This document shows positions 1-7,214 of a stretch of 64,000 nt of DNA, piece after piece. Numbering within the stretch: the stretch's first letter is position 1; each line of letters begins with the position of its first letter. Position numbers and translations under genes: made by a program. Origin of the DNA: GWE2-40-63 sp050251815. GTDB lineage: Bacteria; Bacteroidota; Bacteroidia; Bacteroidales; SZUA-534. The stretch covers positions 1 to 64,000 of the forward strand of contig JBFWMB010000008.1 of the NCBI GenBank assembly GCA_050251815.1. Reading direction: 5' to 3'. The notes beneath the pieces were generated by a model, which was given only the letters and a program-made list of their open reading frames with translations, had not been told where the DNA came from and searched no databases.

Positions 1-1
1 T

Positions 2-109
2 CAAGACCGATTGACCAAAGAAATATTCACATTCCGCTCTCCAACTAAAGAGATTATGAAAACTCAACTTGCCGGTCTTGTCTCTAAATGGAATTTATTA
101 CCGCACTAA
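2..109 (+). CDS. Possible 3' end of a gene cut by the window edge
   Basis: A reading frame open from the left edge ends in TAA at 107-109. The 35 visible codons include FTFRSPTKEIM and end in KWNLLPH. I do not recognise the family. A stretch this short stays open by chance fairly often, so the call rests mainly on its ordinary codon composition and on the non-coding look of the following bases 110-270. Confidence 0.3.
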   Translation, partial: QDRLTKEIFTFRSPTKEIMKTQLAGLVSKWNLLPH

Positions 110-170
110 TTGTCAGAAGTCAGGAATCCCGGAAGGGTGAAATAATAATTGGCTTAACGTTTTTATTTCC

Positions 171-187
171 AAAATTAACAAAACAGG
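171..187. repeat. Direct repeat, left of the TA module
   Basis: AAAATTAACAAAACAGG at 171-187 recurs with one mismatch as AAAATTAACAAAGCAGG at 840-856. The two copies bracket the toxin-antitoxin pair, so they may be the borders of an inserted cassette. Confidence 0.5.
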
Positions 188-270
188 CGGTTGCTTTCTC
201 TTGAATTTAACTGGCAACTTAAAAGTATTGTTAACTATACAATTCTTTTATAAGTTGAAATATAGTCATT

Positions 271-567
271 CTATAAGTCCAGAGTATCGGGATTCAATAA
301 ATTACCCCTAAAACTTGCCAACTCAACACAACTACCATTAAAGCGATAAAACAATGTGGTTTGTGGACTTATAACACAGCGCCGAAGATTCTTTATCTTA
401 CTGGTACATGGATATAGAAGTGGATTTATAGAAATTTGGTCAATTACGGCTTCAAAATGCCTATCTACTTTTAAAGCAACCTCAGAACCAAATTTTTCAG
501 ACACATAGTCTAAAATGGCTTCATACTCAGCATAGGCTCTGCTTGAATAACGAACCTCAAACGCCAT
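271..567 (-). CDS. RelE/ParE-type toxin of a toxin-antitoxin pair
   Basis: A 98-residue protein with the size and layout of ParE/RelE toxins: an N-terminal helical hairpin (YSSRAYAEYEAILDYV) followed by beta strands with RRCVISPQTTLFYRF, the usual position of the basic surface and the hydrophobic 'lfYr' strand. Family members either inhibit DNA gyrase (ParE) or cleave ribosome-bound mRNA (RelE); the sequence does not decide between them. It follows a 76-residue antitoxin by 3 nt, antitoxin first, which is the standard order. No residue is obviously missing, so it is probably functional. Confidence 0.8.
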   Translation of the reverse strand: MAFEVRYSSRAYAEYEAILDYVSEKFGSEVALKVDRHFEAVIDQISINPLLYPCTSKIKNLRRCVISPQTTLFYRFNGSCVELASFRGNLLNPDTLDL

Positions 568-570
568 TCT

Positions 571-801
571 TTAGAAGTTAAACTTTTCATTAATTTTATT
601 ACGAACCTGGCTACGGGTCAGGTACTCTCCCTCATGAAGCTGTTTCAGCCCCTCATTAATTGCTTCTTTATCTTCACGGCTTGTGGTATCCCACCAATCA
701 GCTTTTTCCCTTTGTATTTTTTCCATTTGGGCTAATACCGCTTCTTCCTGAAGTGATGATATCCAATTAATTAAATTTATTTTTCTGGATTCCAAATTCA
801 T
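571..801 (-). CDS. Antitoxin of the ParE-type module
   Basis: A 76-residue protein starting MNLESRKINLINWISSLQ, which matches the small helical antitoxins placed directly before ParE toxins in Bacteroidota. The C-terminal part (EYLTRSQVRNKINEKF) would wrap the toxin. An AAAGGAG ribosome-binding site lies about 11 nt before the ATG. Antitoxins of this class usually bind their own promoter, but no obvious operator palindrome is visible. The identification rests on size, position next to the toxin and general similarity of the N-terminus. Confidence 0.75.
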   Translation of the reverse strand: MNLESRKINLINWISSLQEEAVLAQMEKIQREKADWWDTTSREDKEAINEGLKQLHEGEYLTRSQVRNKINEKFNF

Positions 802-825
802 AATTATTACTCCTTTAATCGCTTA

Positions 826-833
826 CAAATTTA
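826..833 (-). promoter_or_regulatory. Candidate -7 element of the toxin-antitoxin operon
   Basis: TAAATTTG on the minus strand matches the Bacteroidota TAnnTTTG consensus and lies 25 nt before the antitoxin ATG. A TTTG sits 14 nt further upstream, which is shorter than the usual 17-23 nt, so the -33 box is doubtful. Confidence 0.4.
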
Positions 834-839
834 AGGATT

Positions 840-856
840 AAAATTAACAAAGCAGG
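840..856. repeat. Direct repeat, right of the TA module
   Basis: This is the second copy (16 of 17 identical) of the sequence at 171-187. Similarity fades out beyond the 17 bp on both sides. Confidence 0.5.
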
Positions 857-962
857 TGCTCCACTTTCCTTTTTTAAGAATCGGACCCGAAGGACGATGA
901 TACAAACAACTAATTAAGGATGCTAGAATTAATACTGTTCATTAAACGCAAGAAGCTCAAAC

Positions 963-989
963 AAAAAACGGTGCCTTGTGAGCACCGTT
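963..989 (-). terminator. Rho-independent terminator of greA-HIT
   Basis: On the minus strand an 8-bp perfect stem AACGGTGC / GCACCGTT with a 7-nt loop is followed by TTTTTTG. It starts 5 nt after the stop codon of the HIT gene. Confidence 0.85.
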
Positions 990-993
990 ACTA

Positions 994-1389
994 TCAAACT
1001 AAATTTTTTCGTATTTGCAAAGCAATTTCCTGAAACTCTTCAGGCGTTAACTTCATTTTTTGATTTGAAAAGCGAACGTCACTTTCTGAATCCATCGGAA
1101 TAAGGTGAATGTGCGCATGTGGAACTTCAAGTCCAAGTACAACCACTGCAACTCGCTTGCAGCTTACCGTTTTATCGATAGCTTTTGCAATTTTTTGTGC
1201 AAAAAGATGCAAGCCCGAAAGTGTTTCAGGATCCAAATCAAAAATATAATCCACTTCCTTTTTGGGAATCACTAAAGTATGGCCTTTTTTCAATGGATTA
1301 ATGTCTAAAAATGCATAATAATGCTCATCCTCTGCTATTTTATAGCTGGGAATTTCACCTTTCACAATTTTTGAAAAAATTGAAGCCAT
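994..1389 (-). CDS. HIT-family nucleotide hydrolase/transferase
   Basis: A 131-residue histidine-triad protein. The triad is PHAHIHLIP at residues 90-98 (His91, His93, His95), where the middle histidine forms the nucleotidyl intermediate. The N-terminal ASIFSKIVKGEIPSYK is the usual HIT opening. Members (HinT/Hit type) hydrolyse AMP-lysine, AMP-amino acid or dinucleotide conjugates in the cytoplasm; the real substrate cannot be read from sequence. It starts 11 nt after greA and is probably co-transcribed with it, a common pairing in Bacteroidota. Confidence 0.9.
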   Translation of the reverse strand: MASIFSKIVKGEIPSYKIAEDEHYYAFLDINPLKKGHTLVIPKKEVDYIFDLDPETLSGLHLFAQKIAKAIDKTVSCKRVAVVVLGLEVPHAHIHLIPMDSESDVRFSNQKMKLTPEEFQEIALQIRKNLV

Positions 1390-1400
1390 AACTCTACCCT

Positions 1401-1877
1401 TTAAATTGGATTAATTTCAAGAATCTCAAAGCTCATCATTCCTGACGGAACCTGAACTTCCACCGTATCACCAATCTTTTTACCCATCAAACCTGAGGCA
1501 ATGGGAGTGTTGATCGACATTTTTCCTTGCTTGAGGTCAGCTTCCGTTTCCGAAACAATGGCGTACTCCATAATCGCGTTGTTTTTCAGATTCTTAATCT
1601 TCACTTTCGATAAAATCTGAACACAGGTATAATCAAGTTTTGATTCATCGATTACCCGTGAATTCCTAATGGTTTCTTCCAATTGCGAAATCTTAAGCTC
1701 AAGCAAGCCCTGAGCCTCTTTGGCGGCATCGTACTCTGCATTTTCCGACAAGTCTCCTTTATCACGAGCCTCAGCTATAGCCTGCGATATTTGTGGGCGT
1801 TCTATTGTTTTTAAGCGCTCCACCTGGATTATAAGCTTTTTAAGGCCCTCGCTGGTAATATACGACAGCTTACCCAT
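1401..1877 (-). CDS. greA: Transcription elongation factor GreA
   Basis: 158 residues, the normal GreA length. The N-terminal coiled coil is clear (SQAIAEARDKGDLSENAEYDAAKEAQ), with the conserved acidic tip DLSENAEYD that reaches into the RNA polymerase secondary channel to trigger cleavage of backtracked RNA. The C-terminal FKBP-like domain ends in the pattern MGKKIGDTVEVQVPSG. GGAGG 8 nt before the ATG is a good ribosome-binding site. It is the first gene of a two-gene operon with HIT. Its 5' leader contains a terminator-like hairpin downstream of a good -7 element, suggesting attenuation. Confidence 0.97.
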   Translation of the reverse strand: MGKLSYITSEGLKKLIIQVERLKTIERPQISQAIAEARDKGDLSENAEYDAAKEAQGLLELKISQLEETIRNSRVIDESKLDYTCVQILSKVKIKNLKNNAIMEYAIVSETEADLKQGKMSINTPIASGLMGKKIGDTVEVQVPSGMMSFEILEINPI

Positions 1878-1903
1878 AATAAACCTCCATTTCTGTTTAA
1901 ACT

Positions 1904-1942
1904 AAAAGAAAAAAGAATCCCATGAAAACCATGGGACTCTTT
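1904..1942 (-). terminator. Terminator-like hairpin in the greA leader
   Basis: On the minus strand AAAGAGTCCCATG pairs with CATGGGATTCTTT (one mismatch), has a 5-nt loop, and runs into TTTTTTCTTTT. It lies between the putative greA -7 element (1956-1963) and the greA start (1877). It is therefore transcribed as part of the greA leader, and would also stop any read-through from the gene upstream. Confidence 0.7.
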
Positions 1943-1955
1943 CATTTTTGAAATA

Positions 1956-1963
1956 CAAATATA
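1956..1963 (-). promoter_or_regulatory. Candidate greA -7 promoter element
   Basis: TATATTTG on the minus strand fits TAnnTTTG. No convincing TTTG -33 box is seen 17-23 nt upstream. Transcription from it would start near 1950 and give a leader of about 70 nt. Confidence 0.45.
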
Positions 1964-2001
1964 ATAAAAATAATTACTGAATGCTGGTTAAAGTATTAAA
2001 A

Positions 2002-2127
2002 TCATTTCGGTTTTAACCAATTCTTTTGTTCTTCTAAAATTTCGTAAAAAACTGTAGTGTTGTTTTTTATCTTCTTCTCAAAAATTACATACCTGTAATT
2101 GGAATTCCAATTAATATATTTTCCGAT
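2002..2127 (-). pseudogene. Coding-like stretch without a standard start codon
   Basis: After the stop of the 2111-2485 gene the minus strand carries 41 open codons with a protein-like composition (NYRYVIFEKKIKNN, EEQKNWLKPK) ending in TGA. A TAA lies just upstream in this frame and there is no ATG, GTG or TTG inside. It may use ATT, be the remnant of a small protein, or be chance. Confidence 0.25.
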
Positions 2128-2485
2128 TTAAGATTTCGGAATAAATTACAGCCTTGCGTAAGTCAAAATCATACGCCGGAATATTTTCTGATTCTTCCTC
2201 ATCGCCGTCCATTTCTTCTTCAACCTTCGAGGTTACGGTTTCGGGCATTAACTCAGGAACTCCTTCATCGGTTCCAAATTCATACTCCTCTTCCTCCTTT
2301 GTAATATAATCATTTACCTGTGTTTGCTGGGGTTCTTCAGCCATTGGAATCCCAAATAACGACTCCAGAGTAACATCCACAGCGCTCGCCGGTTTATTAT
2401 TTGGCTTTTTTTGTTTTCGAATAGCTGAAAATACAAATAGCACAAAGGTCAAAACAAAGAAAAGTATTTGAATTAAATCATCCAT
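2111..2485 (-). CDS. Small membrane-anchored acidic protein of unknown function
   Basis: 124 residues. One N-terminal membrane segment (residues 4-22, LIQILFFVLTFVLFVFSAI) is followed by a short basic stretch (RKQKK), so the tail is likely cytoplasmic. Residues 60-105 form a very acidic low-complexity linker, and the end FDLRKAVIYSEILNRKIY resembles the conserved C-terminal helix of small Bacteroidota proteins of this design. No enzyme motif is seen. Its start overlaps the end of the upstream gene by 8 nt, so the two are translationally coupled. Confidence 0.7.
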   Translation of the reverse strand: MDDLIQILFFVLTFVLFVFSAIRKQKKPNNKPASAVDVTLESLFGIPMAEEPQQTQVNDYITKEEEEYEFGTDEGVPELMPETVTSKVEEEMDGDEEESENIPAYDFDLRKAVIYSEILNRKIY

Positions 2486-2831
2486 GCCTGCAAAGTTTAA
2501 TTATTCGTTCTTTAAAAGATCTTTTTCCATCATTAAATTCATCGGCTTTTTTCTCTGACCGACGCATGCGCTTTTTCACGGCATGAGTCTGATTGTTGTA
2601 CGTTTGCTTTCGTATCTTTTTCGATACTTTTTTATTTAAGCGTCGCTTTTTTCGTATTTCTGAAGCGTTCTTTAAATCGGTTTTGGTTTGTTCAATAAAA
2701 TATTCCAGGGGAACCCTGCGTTTATCAGGTGTCTCAAGGTCTACAGAATAGCGGGTATTACTTTGCCCCTGTACCGAAACCGAAATTAACACAAACAAAC
2801 TCACATACAACAAGCCATGCAAAATACTCAT
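2478..2831 (-). CDS. Small secreted basic protein, unknown function
   Basis: 117 residues with a signal peptide (YVSLFVLISVSVQGQ, cleavage probably after the QG about residue 22). The mature part is strongly basic, with many KKRR clusters (EIRKKRRLNKKVSKKIRKQ), which suggests binding to nucleic acid, LPS or another polyanion in the periplasm; this is inference. It is divergent from the lipoprotein gene at 2867, with only 35 bp between the start codons. Confidence 0.65.
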   Translation of the reverse strand: MSILHGLLYVSLFVLISVSVQGQSNTRYSVDLETPDKRRVPLEYFIEQTKTDLKNASEIRKKRRLNKKVSKKIRKQTYNNQTHAVKKRMRRSEKKADEFNDGKRSFKERIIKLCRHG

Positions 2832-2866
2832 TTTTTTATAACTTCCCGGTCAAAAATTTAACTAAG

Positions 2867-3319
2867 ATGATGCAACGTTCAAAATTAACCATTTTTTACC
2901 TGCTTACAATTGTTGTCTTTCTTGTTAGCCATTCGTGCAGTAAAAAAAACGAACATCCCATTCCCGATATCGCCCTTTATATTGAACCCATATATATTTA
3001 TGATCCGGAATATACCGAACTTTTACACGATTTTGGCGCGATAGTAATCCCCAACGAAGGGTATCTCAACAACGGCATTTTATTGGTTAATGTTGGGAAT
3101 CATGAATTTAAAGCTTACGATGCTACCTGCACTTATGAAATTGAAGCCGGCTGTCAGGTAAGCCCCAATAAAAACCAAATAAACAGTGCCATTTGTTCGT
3201 GTTGCGGGAGTAACTACGAATTAAGCTTTGGTACACCTAACAGTGGCCCGGCAAAATATTTGCTGAAAGAGTATCATGTAGTATCCGATGGGGATTACCT
3301 TATAATTTATAATAAATAA
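2867..3319 (+). CDS. Rieske-like lipoprotein with altered cluster ligands
   Basis: I start at the ATG at 2867, which gives a 150-residue protein with a signal sequence and a lipid-attachment cysteine (LVSHSC, Cys24); the frame is open further upstream but would overlap the divergent gene. Residues 80-120 (FKAYDATCTYE...CSCCGSNYELSFG) align by eye with the Rieske pattern C-x-H ... C-x-x-H-G-S. The first histidine is Tyr90 and the second is Cys113, and Cys96 and Cys112 are extra. So the Rieske fold appears kept while the two histidine ligands of a [2Fe-2S] cluster are lost. It may bind no cluster, an all-cysteine one, or form disulfides. Confidence 0.7.
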   Translation: MMQRSKLTIFYLLTIVVFLVSHSCSKKNEHPIPDIALYIEPIYIYDPEYTELLHDFGAIVIPNEGYLNNGILLVNVGNHEFKAYDATCTYEIEAGCQVSPNKNQINSAICSCCGSNYELSFGTPNSGPAKYLLKEYHVVSDGDYLIIYNK

Positions 3320-3349
3320 AAAAGGAGGCTCAAAAAAACCTCCTTTTTT
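3318..3349. terminator. Bidirectional terminator
   Basis: An 11-bp stem AAAAAAGGAGG / CCTCCTTTTTT with a 10-nt loop lies between the convergent Rieske-like gene and ahcY. A/T runs on both sides let it serve both directions. Confidence 0.85.
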
Positions 3350-3366
3350 TGATGAAATTCTATGTA

Positions 3367-4824
3367 TTAGTAGCGGTAATGATCGGGCTTGTATGGTCCA
3401 TCGATCGGAACTCCTAAATACTGAGCCTGATTTGGCGTTAATTTAGTAAGCTTAACTCCTAATTTATCAAGGTGTAAGCGGGCTACTTTTTCGTCGAGCG
3501 CTTTGGGCAAAGTATAAACCTGGTTCTCGTACTTGTTATTGTTGGTGTGAAGTTCGATTTGCGCCAACACCTGGTTGGTAAATGAAGCTGACATGACAAA
3601 GCTGGGATGTCCGGTTGCACAACCTAAATTCAACAGGCGGCCTTCGGCCAAAATTAACACGCTATGTCCATCGGCAAAAGTCCACTTATCGAATTGGGGC
3701 TTTATATTTGTCCTTTTAATACCGGGTGTCCTTGCCAATTCAGCCATTTGAATCTCATTGTCAAAATGGCCAATATTACCAACTATGGCCATGTCTTTCA
3801 TCTGGCTCATGTGTTTAGCGGTAATAATGTCTTTATTACCGGTTGTAGTTACAAAAATATCAGCTGTAGCTACCACATCTTCAACGGTTTTTACCTCGTA
3901 GCCCTCCATTGCTGCTTGTAAAGCGCAAATGGGATCTATCTCTGTTACAATTACACGGGCTCCCTGTCCGCGGAGCGACTGTGCGCTTCCTTTTCCCACG
4001 TCGCCATAACCACAAACTACGGCAACTTTACCAGCCAGCATTACATCAGTTGCCCGCATGATACCGTCGGTTAAAGAGTGGCGACATCCGTAAAGGTTGT
4101 CGAATTTCGATTTGGTAACCGAATCGTTTACATTAATTGCAGGGAAAGGCAGCTTACCAACTTCAGCCATCTGGTACAAACGGTGTACACCAGTCGTTGT
4201 TTCTTCCGATACACCGCGAAGGCCTTCTCTTTTCCGAGTCCAGTAAGTAGGATCTTCGGATAGCTGTTTGCGGCACAATTCCAAAAACACACCCCATTCT
4301 TCGGCTTCGGTTTCGGGATTAAAATCAGGAACTTTTCCTGCCGCTTCAAACTCTGCTCCTTTAACCACCAGCATAGTAGCATCGCCTCCATCATCCAGAA
4401 TCATGGTAGGACCACTTCCATCGGGCCACTGTAATGCCTGATGAGTACACCACCAATATTCAGGTAGCGTTTCGCCTTTCCAGGCATAAACGGGTACACC
4501 CTTCGGATTGTCAATGGTTCCTTCTTTACCAACCACAACGGCTGCTGCGGCATGATCCTGAGTTGAAAATATATTGCATGAAACCCAACGCACATCAGCC
4601 CCCAATTCAACCAGCGTTTCAATTAAAATGGCGGTTTGAACCGTCATGTGTAACGAACCCATAATTTTAGCTCCGGCCAGGGGTTTCTTTCCTTTGTATT
4701 CTTCTCTTAAGGCCATTAAACCCGGCATCTCTATTTCGGCCAGATCAAGTTCTTTTCTGCCCCAATCGGCCAGCTTAATGTCGGCAATCTTAAAAGGGAC
4801 TCTTTCTGTTAAAACTTCTGTCAT
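3367..4824 (-). CDS. ahcY: S-adenosylhomocysteine hydrolase
   Basis: 485 residues. Splits S-adenosylhomocysteine into adenosine and homocysteine, removing the inhibitor made by all SAM methyltransferases. Visible signatures are FSTQDHAAAA (86-95), NVNDSVTKSKFDN (231-243, with the substrate-handling Lys and Asp), the NAD-binding CGYGDVGKGS (271-280), and the family C-terminus KPDHYRY that completes the neighbour's cofactor site. Its ATG overlaps the stop of the S41 protease gene by 4 nt, so it is the last gene of the deaminase-protease-ahcY operon. It supplies homocysteine to MetH, encoded at 53 kb. Confidence 0.98.
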   Translation of the reverse strand: MTEVLTERVPFKIADIKLADWGRKELDLAEIEMPGLMALREEYKGKKPLAGAKIMGSLHMTVQTAILIETLVELGADVRWVSCNIFSTQDHAAAAVVVGKEGTIDNPKGVPVYAWKGETLPEYWWCTHQALQWPDGSGPTMILDDGGDATMLVVKGAEFEAAGKVPDFNPETEAEEWGVFLELCRKQLSEDPTYWTRKREGLRGVSEETTTGVHRLYQMAEVGKLPFPAINVNDSVTKSKFDNLYGCRHSLTDGIMRATDVMLAGKVAVVCGYGDVGKGSAQSLRGQGARVIVTEIDPICALQAAMEGYEVKTVEDVVATADIFVTTTGNKDIITAKHMSQMKDMAIVGNIGHFDNEIQMAELARTPGIKRTNIKPQFDKWTFADGHSVLILAEGRLLNLGCATGHPSFVMSASFTNQVLAQIELHTNNNKYENQVYTLPKALDEKVARLHLDKLGVKLTKLTPNQAQYLGVPIDGPYKPDHYRY

Positions 4825-6455
4825 TTTGTATTAATGTTTGTTTCGTTATTGCTTTCAAGTAAACGTATTCCCTCAAGTAAGGTTTTATCTATTTCCTGAA
4901 TAACCGGATAAAACCCATCATTGTCGAAAATATTACGGGCAATAAGTGCTTTTATTTCTACATCGATAATTTTTCCCGAAAGCTCCAGGCCTTCTGCATC
5001 TTTTTTTATTCCCTTTTTTGCTGCAAAGGAAACAAATTCATCAAGTATGTTTTGCTTATTCAGGTACTCCGTTAATCCTTCTACATTTTTAAACTGCGAA
5101 AGCATTTGCCTGTTTTTATCGGTATATTCGAACGAGAAAAGATATTCCAAGCCTTTGCGTCGTATTTTCATTAAATAGTCGGAAACACCTGTAGTATCAA
5201 CCGGAATAAAAACGTCGGGCATGATACCACCTCCACCATAAACCACACGACCACCTGAAGTATAATATTTTAATGAATCGGCTTGGTGTATGCTGTCTTT
5301 TTCCTGGAACTCTCCGTTTATAAATCGGTTGTGAATATCGTGATAATAGGCTTCCTGACCTTCATCGTAAGGTTTTTGAATACTTCGTCCGGCTGGAGTA
5401 TAGTATCTTGCGATGGTTAAACGCAAACTTGAACCATCGTTAAACATTACAGGTTCCTGTACCAATCCCTTTCCAAATGAGCGACGACCAACAATTAATC
5501 CCCGATCGTTATCCTGAATGGCACCTGCAACAATTTCGGATGCGGAAGCCGACCAATCGTCGATTAAAATTACCAAGCCCAAATCGATGCATGAAGAACG
5601 ATGCGAAGCAAAATAGTCAGAACGCGGACGGGCCTTTCCTTCGGTGTAAACAATTAGTTTGCCGTTTTCAAGAAACTCGTCGACAATATTAATGGCTGCA
5701 TCCATATAGCCACCGGAATTTCCCCGCAAATCGAAAACCAATTGCTTCATCCCTAAAGCTTTTAATTTAACAACGGCCTGTTGAAATTCTTTATAGGTAG
5801 TTCGTGCAAATTTTGAAAGCTTAATGTATCCGGTTTTTTCATCAATCATGTACGACACATCGATGCTATACAGGGGAATTTTATCGCGTGTAATGTTAAA
5901 ATAAACCAAATCGCTCTCGCCCCGCCTAAAAATTCCTACGTTTACTTTGGTTCCTTTTTTTCCACGTAACAATTTCATTACCGAATCGTTTGTTATACCA
6001 ATTCCGGCAATAAGCGAGTCGTTTACCGATACAATGCGGTCGCCATCTTTTATCCCCACTTTTTCCGACGGACCTCCCAAAATGGTTTTAATAACGGTAA
6101 CGGTATCGTTTTGAATATTAAATTGCACACCAATACCATCGAAATTTCCTTCCAAAGGTTCGTTCATAGCATCATAGTCCATGGCAGGAATATAAATGGA
6201 ATGGGGATCGAGATCATCGAGGATTTGTGGAATGGTGCTTTCAATTATTTCCGAAATATTTACGGAATCAACATATTCCTGATCGATGTAGTTTAACACG
6301 GCATCGATTTTATTGTTTGCCATACCTTTGGCATGATAGCTTCTTACCTTTTTATTGTCAGACTGTTTTTGAATATACATACCCAAAACAATTGAAACAG
6401 CAATTAGCAAGGGTACACCAAATTTTGATAGTTTATTTTGTTGATTCATTTTCAT
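4821..6455 (-). CDS. S41 C-terminal processing peptidase with PDZ domain
   Basis: About 544 residues; start chosen at 6455 (MKMNQQ), with 6467 and 6449 also possible. One N-terminal membrane anchor or signal (FGVPLLIAVSIVLGMYI) puts the enzyme in the periplasm. A PDZ domain follows (about 95-180, GIGVQF...GGPSEKVGIKDGDRIVSVND), then the S41 core with LVFDLRGNSGG. The serine-lysine dyad is in DDWSASASE and RRSFGKGLVQ. Such proteases trim or degrade proteins by their C-termini. All possible starts overlap the end of the deaminase gene (17-35 nt), so translation is coupled. Confidence 0.93.
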   Translation of the reverse strand: MKMNQQNKLSKFGVPLLIAVSIVLGMYIQKQSDNKKVRSYHAKGMANNKIDAVLNYIDQEYVDSVNISEIIESTIPQILDDLDPHSIYIPAMDYDAMNEPLEGNFDGIGVQFNIQNDTVTVIKTILGGPSEKVGIKDGDRIVSVNDSLIAGIGITNDSVMKLLRGKKGTKVNVGIFRRGESDLVYFNITRDKIPLYSIDVSYMIDEKTGYIKLSKFARTTYKEFQQAVVKLKALGMKQLVFDLRGNSGGYMDAAINIVDEFLENGKLIVYTEGKARPRSDYFASHRSSCIDLGLVILIDDWSASASEIVAGAIQDNDRGLIVGRRSFGKGLVQEPVMFNDGSSLRLTIARYYTPAGRSIQKPYDEGQEAYYHDIHNRFINGEFQEKDSIHQADSLKYYTSGGRVVYGGGGIMPDVFIPVDTTGVSDYLMKIRRKGLEYLFSFEYTDKNRQMLSQFKNVEGLTEYLNKQNILDEFVSFAAKKGIKKDAEGLELSGKIIDVEIKALIARNIFDNDGFYPVIQEIDKTLLEGIRLLESNNETNINTK

Positions 6456-6900
6456 CAATTTTTTCAACTTGAATAATTTCGATACCAGCCTTTTTTAACA
6501 GGTTAATTCCATCGTGCAAACGGTAATTATCAGAAAAAACTACCCGCTTAATACCCGCCTGAATAATAAGTTTTGAACATTCAAGACAAGGCGATGAGGT
6601 AACATAAAGGGTAGCTCCTTCGCTACTGTTGTTCGACCGAGCCACCTTAGTAATGGCATTGGCTTCGGCATGTAAAACGTATGGTTTGGTTTTATTGTTT
6701 TCGTCTTCGCAAATATTTTCAAATCCCGCAGGCGTTCCATTGTAGCCATCAGAGATTATCATTCGGTCTTTTACCAGCAAAGCTCCTACTTTTCGACGCT
6801 CACAATAGGAATTTTCAGCCCAAATCAGGGCCATTTTAATGTAGCGCAAATCGAGAAGGTATTGCTTTTTTTCTGTAGGATTCGACTTTTGAGCAGCCAT
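6433..6900 (-). CDS. Deoxycytidylate/cytidine deaminase family protein
   Basis: 155 residues, zinc-dependent CMP/dCMP deaminase. Zinc ligands are in HAEANAI (His77, catalytic Glu79) and SPCLECSK (Cys105, Cys108). The N-terminal GYNGTPAGFENICED pattern is typical of dCMP deaminases (ComEB type), which convert dCMP to dUMP for dTMP synthesis. It is the first gene of the operon with the S41 protease and ahcY. Only 20 nt separate its ATG from the terminator behind tRNA-Leu, so there is no room for a separate promoter. Confidence 0.92.
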   Translation of the reverse strand: MAAQKSNPTEKKQYLLDLRYIKMALIWAENSYCERRKVGALLVKDRMIISDGYNGTPAGFENICEDENNKTKPYVLHAEANAITKVARSNNSSEGATLYVTSSPCLECSKLIIQAGIKRVVFSDNYRLHDGINLLKKAGIEIIQVEKIDENESTK

Positions 6901-6920
6901 ACGCGTAACTATTAAAAAAA

Positions 6921-6940
6921 AACCCTCAAAACTGAGGGTT
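6921..6940 (-). terminator. Terminator between tRNA-Leu and the deaminase operon
   Basis: AACCCTCA / TGAGGGTT, an 8-bp perfect stem with a 4-nt loop, is followed on the minus strand by TTTTTTT. It lies 5 nt after the tRNA gene and 20 nt before the deaminase ATG. Confidence 0.85.
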
Positions 6941-6944
6941 TTTG

Positions 6945-7028
6945 TACCCAGGGCCGGGCTCGAACCGGCACGGGTTTAACCCCACTGGTGTTTGAGACCA
7001 GCGCGTCTACCAATTCCGCCACCTGGGC
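6945..7028 (-). tRNA. tRNA-Leu (anticodon CAA)
   Basis: The minus strand folds into a class II tRNA: acceptor GCCCAGG / CCTGGGT with a G-U first pair, D arm with AATTGGTAGA, anticodon stem CTGGT / ACCAG with loop CTCAAAC (anticodon CAA, reads UUG), a long variable arm GGGG/CCC, and T arm GCCGG TTCGAGC CCGGC. The discriminator base is A and CCA is not encoded. Confidence 0.96.
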
Positions 7029-7152
7029 ATGGTCTTTCTTTTTAATCCATTCAGACAATTAAAGTTTTTTGCTTTTCTCGTCTGATGCTCAGTGGCGGCT
7101 ACTCTCCCGAATTATCGGATTTTGGTCTGCCATAAGCAATTATTTAGGTCTG

Positions 7153-7184
7153 CGAATATAGAATATTTGTTTAATTCAAGCAAA
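7153..7184 (-). promoter_or_regulatory. Promoter upstream of tRNA-Leu
   Basis: Minus strand TTTG, 20-nt spacer, TATATTCG, close to the Bacteroidota consensus (TTTG, TAnnTTTG). The start would be about 120 nt before the tRNA, which implies a processed 5' leader. Terminator leak could also feed the deaminase operon. Confidence 0.5.
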
Positions 7185-7214
7185 TAAAATTTCTTTTTTG
7201 TTAAAAAGCTGTGA

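Noticed and set aside
2729..2866. Upstream extension of the Rieske-like lipoprotein
   Set aside because: The extra 46 residues overlap the divergent gene and have no signal sequence; the ATG at 2867 gives a normal lipoprotein.
7035..7146. Second tRNA or small RNA between the promoter and tRNA-Leu
   Set aside because: I could not fold a cloverleaf or find a T-loop sequence; it is most likely just the precursor leader.
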